Positions 31,052 through 38,454 of a stretch of DNA of 38,472 nt are shown here, piece by piece. Numbering within the stretch: position 1 is the stretch's first letter; every line of letters begins with the position of its first letter. The stretch is from positions 1 to 38,472 of IMG/VR virus record IMGVR_UViG_3300031784_000087; one strand, 5' to 3'. Source of the DNA: a virus. The position numbers and the translations under genes were made by a program. Below the pieces are notes generated by a model. That model did no database searches and was not told the DNA's origin. It was given only the letters and a program-made list of their open reading frames with translations.

Positions 31052-31375
31052 ATGAGCAGCGATATTTGTGTTCAGCTACGAGAGCGCGGCGAGGATGTAG
31101 CGGCAGACTTTATTGAGAGACTTGGCAAACGCTTTGTGGATGAGGAACGAAAGTGTTTAATTTTGGAGCGGGCTTATTCACAACAGCAAAAGGTGTGGAG
31201 TGAGGCAATTTCGCGACGGGATAAGCTAGAGGCATTATTTCCTGCCATTCTGGAATACCTAGAACAGGAAGCAGATGTAATTGACGGGGGAAACGGTATT
31301 CCAAGTCCAAATACTGCAATGTCATTGCTGGTATGGACTCGTCATGCTCTTGAAGAGGAGGGGAAAAATGACTGA
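31052..31375 (+). CDS. Array-related coiled-coil protein (107 aa)
   Basis: ATG 31052 is preferred, 6-7 nt behind AAAGGGG. The segment ERAYSQQQKVWSEAISRRDK matches AAYAQQQQVWSDAIARADCY of array gene 4. The end ARHALEEEGKND-like (TRHALEEEGKND) recalls RAALGEKKDG, and it again overlaps the next ATG. It is a diverged family member outside the array. Confidence 0.72.
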   Translation: MSSDICVQLRERGEDVAADFIERLGKRFVDEERKCLILERAYSQQQKVWSEAISRRDKLEALFPAILEYLEQEADVIDGGNGIPSPNTAMSLLVWTRHALEEEGKND

Positions 31376-31520
31376 CAAAAAAGAACCGATCTACGCAAAG
31401 GCACCAGGCCAAGGGAAGAAGCCTATGATTATGAGAGCCTTGGCGCAGTCGGTTGGACGCAGAGCCCAGACTGTCAAGGTCACGCTACCTACGCTCAAAT
31501 CTATGGAAGAGAAGAAATGA
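31368..31520 (+). CDS. Small basic protein (50 aa)
   Basis: ATG 31368 behind GAGGAGGGGAAAA. The sequence (TDKKEPIYAKAPGQGKKPMI, SVGRRAQTVKVTLPTLK) is basic. The end MEEKK overlaps the next start (ATGA). No family is recognised; nucleic-acid binding is possible. Confidence 0.62.
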   Translation: MTDKKEPIYAKAPGQGKKPMIMRALAQSVGRRAQTVKVTLPTLKSMEEKK

Positions 31521-31660
31521 GCGGCCCTCTTATCATTCTTGTCGGCTTCATCTATGCCTACGTGGCTGTGGACCAGTACATGAATGGTAACACCGGCATG
31601 TCCATCGCTTACGCAGGATATGCCTTTAGCAACATTGGACTATGGATGCTGGCAAAATGA
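31517..31660 (+). CDS. Small membrane protein (47 aa)
   Basis: MSGPLIILVGFIYAYVAVDQ and MSIAYAGYAFSNIGLWMLAK give two hydrophobic stretches joined by a short loop. It overlaps both neighbours by 4 bp, a sign of co-translation. Role unknown. Confidence 0.6.
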   Translation: MSGPLIILVGFIYAYVAVDQYMNGNTGMSIAYAGYAFSNIGLWMLAK

Positions 31661-31824
31661 CTGGAGCCCAAATCATCGCAGCCGTCTTCGTCTTTCTTGT
31701 GCTTGTATACCTTGCGGCACTGGCAATCATTTTCGTATGGTTCTCGAAGGCAATGGAAGAGGACTGGGAGGATGGCGACCCCGGTCCCAAATGGGGAAAA
31801 GATCATGACAGAGGAAGAGATTGA
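31657..31824 (+). CDS. Small membrane protein with acidic tail (55 aa)
   Basis: ATG 31657 overlaps the previous stop; an upstream in-frame ATG at 31642 is possible. A membrane segment at about 5-27 (IIAAVFVFLVLVYLAALAII) leads to an acidic cytoplasmic-type tail (EEDWEDGDPGPKWGKDHD). With its neighbour it forms a membrane pair inside the early unit. Confidence 0.62.
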   Translation: MTGAQIIAAVFVFLVLVYLAALAIIFVWFSKAMEEDWEDGDPGPKWGKDHDRGRD

Positions 31825-31996
31825 GAACCTGATCTACCGGCTAGATGTCAGTCTCAGGAATGATTGGGGGGTGACCAAAGATGAACGATCACGGATGCGG
31901 GCGCTCTTATACGAAAGCAGAGATGCAATCAGAAAGCTATCAAACGAAAAACAGCAGCCCGTTCGTAAGGTTCCTGTTCGCCCAGATGCAGGCTGA
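31805..31996 (+). CDS. Small helical protein (63 aa)
   Basis: ATG 31805 follows GGGGAAAAGATC, within the end of the previous gene. The protein is helical (EEEIENLIYRLDVSLRNDWG, KDERSRMRALLYESRDAIRK). Its last 116 bp also encode the start of the HTH protein in another frame, so one of the two N- or C-termini may be shorter than called. No family is recognised. Confidence 0.55.
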   Translation: MTEEEIENLIYRLDVSLRNDWGVTKDERSRMRALLYESRDAIRKLSNEKQQPVRKVPVRPDAG

Positions 31997-32204
31997 CGGA
32001 ATCACAGAAGCTGAACTGGCACGACGCACTGGCATAGCACCGGCAACAATCCGAGGCTGGAAGACGCGCGTGACACCAAGGCTGATGGACATGGAAGCTG
32101 CTTTGAACGCCGTGGGTCATGAATTGATTATCGGTGTACGGAGAGATTTGAAGCCTTCCGTAAACAATGTTGTCCAGCTACGTTTGGTCCGAGGTGACAA
32201 ATGA
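31881..32204 (+). CDS. HTH protein, Cro/C1-type (107 aa)
   Basis: A helix-turn-helix lies at about 40-60: DGITEAELARRTGIAPATIR with GWKTRV recognition helix. The remaining domain (PRLMDMEAALNAVGHELIIG) is typical of small XRE-type regulators. ATG 31881 behind GGGGGGTGACCAAAG. A shorter start near residue 36 (MQADGITE) is possible. Likely a transcription regulator of phage or host genes. Confidence 0.75.
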   Translation: MNDHGCGRSYTKAEMQSESYQTKNSSPFVRFLFAQMQADGITEAELARRTGIAPATIRGWKTRVTPRLMDMEAALNAVGHELIIGVRRDLKPSVNNVVQLRLVRGDK

Positions 32205-32401
32205 AGTGCATGACATGCAAGTTTGCGACTGACAAAGACAAGGGCGCATTGAAGTGCCAACGCTTCCCGAAGGCGGTGATCGTTAGCCGGGAGTATTGGT
32301 GCGGTGAATATAATGAGGGGACCAATGAAATACGAACTGATAAAAGACCTACCGGCAAGCGACTATCACAAGATCGAAGCGTTCTCGGCGTCAACAGCTA
32401 A
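32201..32401 (+). CDS. Small Zn-ribbon-like protein (66 aa)
   Basis: MKCMTCKFATDKDKGALKCQ followed by RFPKAV and YWCGEYN gives CxxC-x12-C-x-RFP ... WCGEY, a common short phage Zn-binding pattern. The start overlaps the previous stop. Its last 77 bp overlap the nuclease gene, so the C-terminus (TDKRPTGKRLSQDRSV) may be just the overlap frame. Confidence 0.65.
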   Translation: MKCMTCKFATDKDKGALKCQRFPKAVIVSREYWCGEYNEGTNEIRTDKRPTGKRLSQDRSVLGVNS

Positions 32402-33134
32402 GATATGCCTGCGGTCTGCGGCTCACTTTGCGGCATCGAAAGAGACTGTCAAAGAGCCAACAGAAGCGATGAAGATCGGGACTGCTGTCCATACAGCGAT
32501 TCTGGAGCCGCATCTGTTTGATAGTGAAATCGCTATAATGCCCAAGTTCGACAAGAGGACGAAGGCTGGCAAGGAAGGCGCGGAGCAATTCGAAAACGAT
32601 AACGTCGGCAAGACTGTAATCGACTGGTATCAGGGCGAGCGGGTCAAGAGCATTGCCGAGTCTGTGAGGGGACATGAGTTCTTCAAGACCTACGTCAGAG
32701 ACGGGGATGCAGAGGCAACGATGCTTTGGGGACAGTACGGCCTCCAGTGCAAAGCCCGTGTTGATTACCTTGCGGGTCGGACCATCTTCGATGTCAAAAC
32801 CTGCCAAGACGCAAGTCCTGCGGGGTTCGCAAAGCAAGTTGCTAGTTTCGGCTACCACATGCAAGCGGCGCACTACGCGATGGGGTTCAAGCGTGTACGC
32901 GGTGAGATGCTGGATCGCTTCGTCTTCATTGCGGTGGAGTCAACTTATCCGCACATGGTCGGCATCTATACGCTCAACGTGGAAAGCCTGAAGGCTGGAC
33001 AGACAGAACTTGGCAAGGCCGCCCGGATATATGCACACGCCATGAGCGAGAAGCCGGAACTCACCTACTCCAAGCGAGTGGTCGAGATCAGCATCCCGCA
33101 GTGGGCTATGCCTGAACCGTTCGAGGGCAAGTGA
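32325..33134 (+). CDS. PD-(D/E)XK exonuclease, RecE/Cas4-like (269 aa)
   Basis: ATG 32325 behind GAGGGG. The order is: N-terminal helix (FSASTAKICLRSAAHFA), MKIGTAVHTAILEP (the conserved GxxxH), LQCKARVDYLAGRTIFDVKT with the catalytic D and D-x-K, then FGYHMQAAHYAMGF (QxxxY). This is the family of RecE-type 5'-3' exonucleases (DUF3799). It likely processes DNA ends for recombination with the SSB-like protein. No RecT-type annealing gene is recognised. Confidence 0.85.
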   Translation: MKYELIKDLPASDYHKIEAFSASTAKICLRSAAHFAASKETVKEPTEAMKIGTAVHTAILEPHLFDSEIAIMPKFDKRTKAGKEGAEQFENDNVGKTVIDWYQGERVKSIAESVRGHEFFKTYVRDGDAEATMLWGQYGLQCKARVDYLAGRTIFDVKTCQDASPAGFAKQVASFGYHMQAAHYAMGFKRVRGEMLDRFVFIAVESTYPHMVGIYTLNVESLKAGQTELGKAARIYAHAMSEKPELTYSKRVVEISIPQWAMPEPFEGK

Positions 33135-33334
33135 TGGAACAGGCAAAGGTCATCGAGTTCATTGAGACTGAGCGCGTGAAGCAGGGCATCTCTCTGCGTC
33201 AGATCGGCAAGCTGTCTGGGCTGTCTCATGCGACATACCAGTCAGCCCTGCGGCTCAATCGTGGCATGACGCTGGAGTCGATCTGCAAGCTCTTGGATGC
33301 TGTTGGCTATCGTTTGAAGGTTGAGAAGAGATGA
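33134..33334 (+). CDS. HTH protein, XRE family (66 aa)
   Basis: ATG 33134 overlaps the preceding stop (GTGATG). SLRQIGKLSGLSHATYQSAL is a helix-turn-helix, and TLESICKLLDAVGYRLKVEK follows as in small XRE regulators. Probable DNA-binding regulator. It overlaps the RuvC start by 4 bp. Confidence 0.78.
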   Translation: MEQAKVIEFIETERVKQGISLRQIGKLSGLSHATYQSALRLNRGMTLESICKLLDAVGYRLKVEKR

Positions 33335-33795
33335 TCCTCGCAATCGATCCAGGAGCTAAAGGTGCTCTGGCTTTCTTCAACATGGAGAAGGGCACGCTCG
33401 ACATCGTGGACTGCCCGACTGTGGAGGTGAAACGTGGAGCAAAAGTCAAAACGGAAATCTCTCCGCAGATGGTTGCCGGTATCATCGCCTCGCGATCCCC
33501 GACACTTGCCATTCTTGAGAAGGTGGGCGCGATGCCAGGTCAGGGGGTCTCAAGTATGTTTCAATTTGGCAGGGGCGTTGGAATGTACGAGGGAGTGCTG
33601 GCTGCGCTGCAAGTACCTGTCACCTTCGTCGCGCCCCAAACATGGCAGAAAGCTCTGAACCTCAGAGGCGGTAAGGACGGCAATAGAGCAAGGGCAGCGG
33701 AACTCTATCCAGCTTACGCGAACTACTTCGCAAAGAAGAAAGACGATGGCCGTGCTGATGCAGCACTCATGGCCTATTGGGGAGCATCGAGATGA
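33331..33795 (+). CDS. RuvC-like Holliday junction resolvase (154 aa)
   Basis: MILAIDPGAKGALAF holds the first catalytic Asp (D6), TLAILEKVGAMPGQG the Glu (E63), and KKKDDGRADAALMAYW the C-terminal Asp residues (D138/D139 and D143). This is the RuvC set. It would cut branched DNA from replication and recombination before packaging. Start ATG 33331 overlaps the HTH gene by 4 bp. Confidence 0.88.
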   Translation: MILAIDPGAKGALAFFNMEKGTLDIVDCPTVEVKRGAKVKTEISPQMVAGIIASRSPTLAILEKVGAMPGQGVSSMFQFGRGVGMYEGVLAALQVPVTFVAPQTWQKALNLRGGKDGNRARAAELYPAYANYFAKKKDDGRADAALMAYWGASR

Positions 33796-34031
33796 GACTG
33801 ACAACGAAAGAAATCGACGAAGCGGACATGCTGGCAGAGCAGTTCTTTGAAGAGCTGGACGGTCGTGAACTCACAGTCGTCGGCCTTGCTGTTCTCATGG
33901 TCTCTGCTGGCTTCATCCTTCGCATCGCTAACACTAGGGAGGAAGCCCTCGCTGGAATGGAAAACCTGATGAAGGACATACAGCTTTCGATAGACGATAC
34001 GTTTCCAGAGGATGATACGTCTATCAACTAA
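33792..34031 (+). CDS. Hypothetical helical protein (79 aa)
   Basis: ATG 33792 overlaps the RuvC stop. The protein is acidic and helical, with a hydrophobic stretch (ELTVVGLAVLMVSAGFILRI) that could be buried or membrane-associated. Ends acidic (SIDDTFPEDDTSIN). No family is recognised. Confidence 0.6.
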   Translation: MRLTTKEIDEADMLAEQFFEELDGRELTVVGLAVLMVSAGFILRIANTREEALAGMENLMKDIQLSIDDTFPEDDTSIN

Positions 34032-34069
34032 TCCCGGCCACGGGGCTCAGTGGCAATTAAGAAGGAACT

Positions 34070-34693
34070 ATGGAAATGGCACTTGGTTTTAGCACTGAAA
34101 CGTCTTCGGGCGGCAGCAAGTTTCTGCCGGTGATTAAGTTCGACGCGAAGGCAGGGGAGTTCATTGCAATCAACCGCACTCCCGGCGAAACGACTGGTAC
34201 GTGGGACAAGGAAGAAGTAGAGGTCGCTCTCCCGACAAAGGTCGTGATCGACATGGCTGGCCTTGAGGTCGGCTGGATCAGCTTCGCTCCGTCCTACTCT
34301 TGTGTGATGGTACAGGCTGGCGAGAAGCTCCCTCCGCAGCCCTCCGCAGAACACAAGCACAGCGTTCGCATCAAGATGTTCTTCAAAGAGCATGGCCTAC
34401 GTGAAATGACGCCGACATCGAAGACAGTTCTTCGCGCCGTCGATCAGCTTCACGATGCCTATCTGGCTGGTGCGGCAAAGAACCCAGGCAAGATGCCTGT
34501 CGTGACAATCCACGGCACCGAGACGAAGAAGGTATCGACCCCGCAGGGCGAGCTTCGCTTCAAGGTTCCGAAGTGGGAGATTACTGGCTGGACTGAAGCT
34601 CCCACGGCCTTTAGTGGTCAGGAAGAAAAGCCCGCTCCGAAGCCGAAGGCCAAGCCTGCCCCAGTTGAAGAAGAAGGCCTGGACGAGTTCTAA
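34070..34693 (+). CDS. SSB-like single-strand DNA-binding protein (207 aa)
   Basis: ATG 34070 follows AAGAAGGAACT; ATG 34076 is an alternative. The N-terminal 160 residues are beta-rich (FDAKAGEFIAINRTPGETTG; LPTKVVIDMAGLEVGWISFA). A Lys/Pro-rich linker leads to the acidic tip EEEGLDEF, which resembles the C-terminal tip of SSB proteins that recruits partners. It likely coats single strands during replication beside the primase-helicase. Confidence 0.72.
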   Translation: MEMALGFSTETSSGGSKFLPVIKFDAKAGEFIAINRTPGETTGTWDKEEVEVALPTKVVIDMAGLEVGWISFAPSYSCVMVQAGEKLPPQPSAEHKHSVRIKMFFKEHGLREMTPTSKTVLRAVDQLHDAYLAGAAKNPGKMPVVTIHGTETKKVSTPQGELRFKVPKWEITGWTEAPTAFSGQEEKPAPKPKAKPAPVEEEGLDEF

Positions 34694-34705
34694 GCCATAA
34701 AAGTC

Positions 34706-34743
34706 GAGGCCGCCATTCCGGGAGCGCATGGAATGACGGCCTC
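34706..34743 (+). terminator. Large hairpin between SSB and primase genes
   Basis: GAGGCCGCCATTCC (34706-34719) and GGAATGACGGCCTC (34730-34743) pair over 14 bp with one mismatch around a 10-nt loop. No T-run follows. It may attenuate, pause or stabilise the transcript and lower primase expression relative to SSB. Confidence 0.5.
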
Positions 34744-34773
34744 ATAACCGCGAGAGGGGAGAACTACGCGGCC

Positions 34774-37059
34774 ATGTCAGACATTAATATAATTCAGCCT
34801 ACAATGCCACTACCGCTGGCTGTCGCCATTGGCGGTATGAGAGACACATCCCTCAAGGTCCATAATTTTACGTGGGCCACATTCAAAGACCGCCTGAAGA
34901 AGCCCCAGATCGGTGGCAAGGACGGCTCCTACTACATTCGTGGATCAGAACTGCGCCAGCCTCGGCGCGCTGATGACAATCTCCTGTCGGCCAAGACGAT
35001 CATTCTGGACGGCGACTCCTCTGTCGATCCTGAGACCGGCGAGATCACTCCAGGCGCTCCCGATCTGCATTTGGTGGCTGGCGCTCTCAAGGAGATGGGC
35101 ATCACGTTCTGCGCCCATACGTCCCACAGCTTTGTCCCCGGCAAGCTCTGGAAGTACAGGATCATCATACCGGCAGACATACAGGACCAAAGGGCTCTGG
35201 ATGCGTCGGTCTCTTGGCTGATCTCCCAGCTTCACGCTCGCGGCATCTGGCTGGCTGACGTAACTGAGAACCATCGCTGGTCCCAGCCATGGTACTCGTC
35301 GCGCGTCAGCGACCGTGAGGCCCTGAAGGACTTCCTGTTCGTTGAGCATGATGCCGACAGCTTCCCGCTCCAGAAGGCCATGGATGCCCTACGGCTGGCA
35401 GAGAAGCAGGCTGAGAAGGAAGAGCAGGCTCGGCGCTCACAGGTCGTCCAGCAGCGCCCAGAGGGCAATATACAGGCGTTCAACAAGGCCTTCACTCTGT
35501 CTGATGCCAGATCGACGCTGGAGAGGGCTGGCTATCGATTTGGGTACTACGACAAGGCGAACAATTCCTACCGCTTTATGCGCCCCGGCTCGGAGACCAA
35601 GACCTACGGCGCTGTCCTGTTCCAAGGAGCGATGGGCGATTGGTGTACATACAGCCATCACGGAAGTGCTGACCCCCTGTCCTCGCGGGTATGCGATCCG
35701 TTCGAGCTTGTGGCTGTTCTTCAGCATGGCGGTGATCTGAAGGCTGCTGCACGGGCTCTGTTCCCGAAGGAGAAGTCGGTCGTTGAGAAGTTGCAGGAGA
35801 GGGCGCAAAAACAATCCCCCCCTCCTGAAAATACGATTTCAAAACCGGGTAAAATCGATTTTGGTCCCGGAGAAACTTTGCCTGAAGAAGCTCCCGTCTC
35901 TCCCTCTATCCCTCTTCCCTCTGCCCCTACGCCACCCAAGCGCGTGTCCCTTATCCCATGGGCAGACTTGCGCGACGAACCTGTCAGGTGGCTTGTCGAT
36001 GGATTGATTCCGGCGGCTTCTTTCGCTGCCATATTCGGCAAGCCTGGATCGTATAAGAGCTTCGCTGCCCTGTACCTTGGGGCGATGATTGCGACAGGGC
36101 GTGAGGCGTTTGGGCGAGCCACGACACAAGGCCCCGTGATTTACATTGCTGGCGAAGGCGGGGCCGGTCTCAAAAGACGCCGCGATGCGATCATGCGCCA
36201 GCATGGCTTGCCACAAGACGCGCCTGTCTATTTCATCAAGGCTCAACTCAACCTGGCGACAACCCTGGAGGATCGCGACGCCTTGCTTGCGGAGATTCGC
36301 GCAATCGGCGTCAAGCCAGCGCTTGTGGTGATCGATACCTTTGCGCGCATGACCGCCGGGATTGAGGAAAACAGCGCCAAAGACGTGGGGGCCGCTATCG
36401 CCATCATGGGCTCCATAGAGCAAGAAACGGGCGCGGCGGTCTTGATTGTTCACCATAGCGGAAAAGCCCAAGATGCGGGAATGCGCGGGTCGAGTGCACT
36501 CCTGGCGGCTGTTGACGCCGAATTGCATTGTGAAAAGCTCACGCCGGAAGGCTCGAGCGACCGCATGGGCCGCATCAAGATCACAAAAATGAAAGATGGC
36601 GAAGATGAACTACAGCTTGGTTTCAGGATGCACGTTGTCGGGCTTTCAGATATTGATCCTTCGCAGACTTCGCTTGCATTAGAGCCCGTGTCTGAGGATG
36701 AAATTGCGGGGCTTAGGGCGCCTTCGCGCGTCAAGTTAAACGCAGATGCGGTCAAGATGATGGAAGCCCTGAAAAAGGCAATTGCGGAGGAGGGACAACC
36801 TATCCCATCAGATAGAGCCCCAAGGGGGACGAAAGGCGTCACAGAGAACCTTTGGCGTGAATACTGGAAGATGATGACAAACAAAAAAGGCGGCACAGAA
36901 CGCACGGCATGGTCGCGCGCATACGAAAAGCTCGAGGAAGCCCGTATGTTCGGTTTTTGGGCAGATTATGTTTGGATAACCAAAGAGCCGGAGACGTTCA
37001 CGCCCCCGGCTCAAAAGTCTCAGGCATTGGAAACATACGACGACATTCCATTCCCATAA
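34774..37059 (+). CDS. Primase-helicase (AEP-type N-terminus, RepA-like ATPase; 761 aa)
   Basis: N-terminal part: AKTIILDGDSS (73-83), AHTSHSF (114-120) and KYRIIIP (127-133) match the acid, S-x-H and basic strands of archaeo-eukaryotic-type primases. A Zn-site-like GDWCTYSHHG lies near 288-297, and a Pro-rich linker at 345-390. The C-terminal RecA-type ATPase has Walker A GKPGSYKS (422-429), Walker B ALVVIDTFAR (516-525) and VLIVHHSGK (556-564). The end TYDDIPFP resembles the SSB tip. It would prime and unwind phage DNA for the host polymerase. Confidence 0.87.
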   Translation: MSDINIIQPTMPLPLAVAIGGMRDTSLKVHNFTWATFKDRLKKPQIGGKDGSYYIRGSELRQPRRADDNLLSAKTIILDGDSSVDPETGEITPGAPDLHLVAGALKEMGITFCAHTSHSFVPGKLWKYRIIIPADIQDQRALDASVSWLISQLHARGIWLADVTENHRWSQPWYSSRVSDREALKDFLFVEHDADSFPLQKAMDALRLAEKQAEKEEQARRSQVVQQRPEGNIQAFNKAFTLSDARSTLERAGYRFGYYDKANNSYRFMRPGSETKTYGAVLFQGAMGDWCTYSHHGSADPLSSRVCDPFELVAVLQHGGDLKAAARALFPKEKSVVEKLQERAQKQSPPPENTISKPGKIDFGPGETLPEEAPVSPSIPLPSAPTPPKRVSLIPWADLRDEPVRWLVDGLIPAASFAAIFGKPGSYKSFAALYLGAMIATGREAFGRATTQGPVIYIAGEGGAGLKRRRDAIMRQHGLPQDAPVYFIKAQLNLATTLEDRDALLAEIRAIGVKPALVVIDTFARMTAGIEENSAKDVGAAIAIMGSIEQETGAAVLIVHHSGKAQDAGMRGSSALLAAVDAELHCEKLTPEGSSDRMGRIKITKMKDGEDELQLGFRMHVVGLSDIDPSQTSLALEPVSEDEIAGLRAPSRVKLNADAVKMMEALKKAIAEEGQPIPSDRAPRGTKGVTENLWREYWKMMTNKKGGTERTAWSRAYEKLEEARMFGFWADYVWITKEPETFTPPAQKSQALETYDDIPFP

Positions 37060-37229
37060 TTCGCCAATGCTTGCCTGATGCGCGCTTCCGCTCCTAAGGG
37101 GAGAGGATGCGCGCGTTGCAGATCACACCATCGCCGCACAAGTCTAGGATTTACCCCTGCAAGGCGGGCAAAAGCATTTTGTGTTAGGCCATGGTAATCA
37201 AGCAATGTGCGGAAATCAGACGGCGTCAT
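37020..37229 (-). CDS. HTH regulator at end of leftward operon (69 aa)
   Basis: MTPSDFRTLLDYHGLTQNAF followed by ARLAGVNPRLVRRWCDL is a helix-turn-helix with an Arg-rich recognition helix. Its 3' end overlaps the primase-helicase 3' end by 40 bp on the opposite strand. A Cro- or repressor-type role at the divergent promoters is plausible. Confidence 0.75.
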   Translation of the reverse strand: MTPSDFRTLLDYHGLTQNAFARLAGVNPRLVRRWCDLQRAHPLPLGAEARIRQALANYGNGMSSYVSNA

Positions 37230-37232
37230 AGC

Positions 37233-37316
37233 CTATGCTCCCATTGCGATTGCGAAAGTCCAAACAAGCGCGACAACCAAGGCCGCTACGGTCAATTCTA
37301 TGATTGTGTTAAGCAT
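37233..37316 (-). CDS. 27-aa membrane peptide
   Basis: MLNTIIELTVAALVVALVWT followed by FAIAMGA is almost entirely one membrane helix. AAGGGGAAGAAGAAG lies upstream, and the start overlaps the end of the upstream gene (37309). Small, but ribosome site, coupling and sequence all support a real gene. Role unknown. Confidence 0.55.
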   Translation of the reverse strand: MLNTIIELTVAALVVALVWTFAIAMGA

Positions 37317-37587
37317 CTTCTTCTTCCCCTTTTTCTTCCGCATATGTGTCGATCATGTGCTCCGCAATTTCGCGCCAGTCGACTTCTGCAATGAACGCCA
37401 TGGCATAGTCTAAGGCGAGGCTTTCGCCAGCTTGCTCCAAAATATCTATGCAGTACCCCTTCAAATAATCGGCGAGTTCAACCTTATCCAGCTTGTGCCA
37501 GCCCATTTCACGAGGGTCGAGGCCGTCGATCATTTCAAGGTTCACTCGCCAAGTGGCGTAGCTATTCCAGCCGCAATACGTGATCAT
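37309..37587 (-). CDS. DUF7249-like phage protein (92 aa)
   Basis: Start ATG 37587 with GGGGAAACACA upstream. ITYCGWNSYATWRVNLEM matches the YxGWxxYxTWxVxLW pattern of a short phage protein family. The rest is helical and acidic (ELADYLKGYCIDILEQAGES). Function unknown; typically expressed early. Confidence 0.75.
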   Translation of the reverse strand: MITYCGWNSYATWRVNLEMIDGLDPREMGWHKLDKVELADYLKGYCIDILEQAGESLALDYAMAFIAEVDWREIAEHMIDTYAEEKGEEEDA

Positions 37588-37880
37588 TGTGTTTCCCCAT
37601 CTTTGAACGTAACAAACATGACCGTGCATGAGCGATAAGGCCGGAACTCGATCATATCGCCGTGCTTATAGGTCCGGCCCCGAACGCCTGTCAGGCCCAT
37701 CTTGGCCTTGGCAAGTTTCATTAGTTCCCGCTCATAGGTCCGATTGGCCTTGCAGTAGTTTGTCCCGCCGTCGTACCCATAGCGCGTCAATTCCGGCATC
37801 GTGACAGAGGCGCGCTTAACCCAAGAGTAGTTGGCCTCGCCTCCGAAGGTGTCGGTGTATTCTATCGTGTAGTTGTGCAT
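37584..37880 (-). CDS. Conserved phage hypothetical protein (98 aa)
   Basis: ATG 37880 follows ACAGGGGAAACACC. The sequence (MHNYTIEYTDTFGGEANYSW then RASVTMPELTRYGYDGGTNY) is beta-rich with many aromatics. I recognise the pattern from other phages but know no function. Overlaps its downstream neighbour by 4 bp. Confidence 0.75.
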   Translation of the reverse strand: MHNYTIEYTDTFGGEANYSWVKRASVTMPELTRYGYDGGTNYCKANRTYERELMKLAKAKMGLTGVRGRTYKHGDMIEFRPYRSCTVMFVTFKDGETQ

Positions 37881-38059
37881 GGTGTTTCCCCTGTCTTTTG
37901 CGTTGCTTTCACATGTTCAGCCCATTTGTCCGCCAGCTCTGCCATCCGCAGGAGATCAGCGCGCGCATCTGATTTGCCCTTTGCGTTTCCGTTCTCCAAA
38001 ACTAAGGCGATGATATTGGCCGCAGCATGCCAAGATGGTGTGATGTCGATGGTCTTCAT
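37862..38059 (-). CDS. Small helical protein (65 aa)
   Basis: ATG 38059 is preferred (GGAGA 6 nt upstream) over ATG 38065. The sequence (TPSWHAAANIIALVLENGNA; ARADLLRMAELADKWAEHVK) resembles short proteins in other alphaproteobacterial phages. No function known. Confidence 0.7.
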   Translation of the reverse strand: MKTIDITPSWHAAANIIALVLENGNAKGKSDARADLLRMAELADKWAEHVKATQKTGETPCTTTR

Positions 38060-38061
38060 GG

Positions 38062-38244
38062 TCATTCTCCATTTTCCTGGCGAATTACGCGCATTGCGTC
38101 TTCAAACCCCTGACGGAATCCTTCGCGGTAAATCTCTTTATCTTTTGGAGCCGAAAACCACTGATTAGCCATGTGGCGGTCAATTTGAAATTGGAGTTGC
38201 TCTTCGCGAAATGCCGCAACTTCTTTCCAGTCTTTCATGTCCAT
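38062..38244 (-). CDS. Small charged protein (60 aa)
   Basis: ATG 38244 lies behind TAAGGGGAATGACA. The protein is helical and charged (KDWKEVAAFREEQLQFQIDR, EIYREGFRQGFEDAMRVIRQ). Its stop lies within the leader of the next gene. No family is recognised. Confidence 0.68.
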   Translation of the reverse strand: MDMKDWKEVAAFREEQLQFQIDRHMANQWFSAPKDKEIYREGFRQGFEDAMRVIRQENGE

Positions 38245-38255
38245 TGTCATTCCCC

Positions 38256-38393
38256 TTAAATTGCACGAACTGAGTATTGATAGCCGTCGTGTTCGTTTTC
38301 GTCAGTCAGTTGCTCCGCTGCGCTTTTTGCCATGCGGATATCGTCAAATGTTGCGACAACTTGGTCCGTGTTTAGTTCGAAAACTTCATACAT
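38256..38393 (-). CDS. Hypothetical small protein (45 aa), complete copy
   Basis: ATG 38393 behind AAGGGGAATGACC. Reads MYEVFELNTDQVVATFDDIR, then an alpha-helical middle (AKSAAEQLTDENEHDG) and YQYSVRAI. The fold looks like a single beta-alpha-beta unit. Its stop TAA is fused to the next ribosome site. Function unknown. Confidence 0.68.
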   Translation of the reverse strand: MYEVFELNTDQVVATFDDIRMAKSAAEQLTDENEHDGYQYSVRAI

Positions 38394-38454
38394 GGTCATT
38401 CCCCTTAAGCTTTCATGCCTGCGGCATAGTGCGAAAACAGTTCGGCATATTTCA
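38329..38454. repeat. Terminal direct repeat, right copy (126 bp)
   Basis: Perfect copy of 1-126. It holds the start of the 45-aa leftward gene and the last codons of the 49-aa gene. The 18 bases that follow (38455-38472) do not match the left flank at nucleotide level, yet they continue an open reading frame into the same protein C-terminus. This suggests a variant allele or paralogue rather than random error. Confidence 0.9.

Noticed and set aside
33331-33795. Transposon or IS-type RuvC nuclease (TnpB-like)
   Set aside because: Far too short for TnpB, no Zn ribbon, and the acidic residues are spaced as in Holliday junction resolvases.
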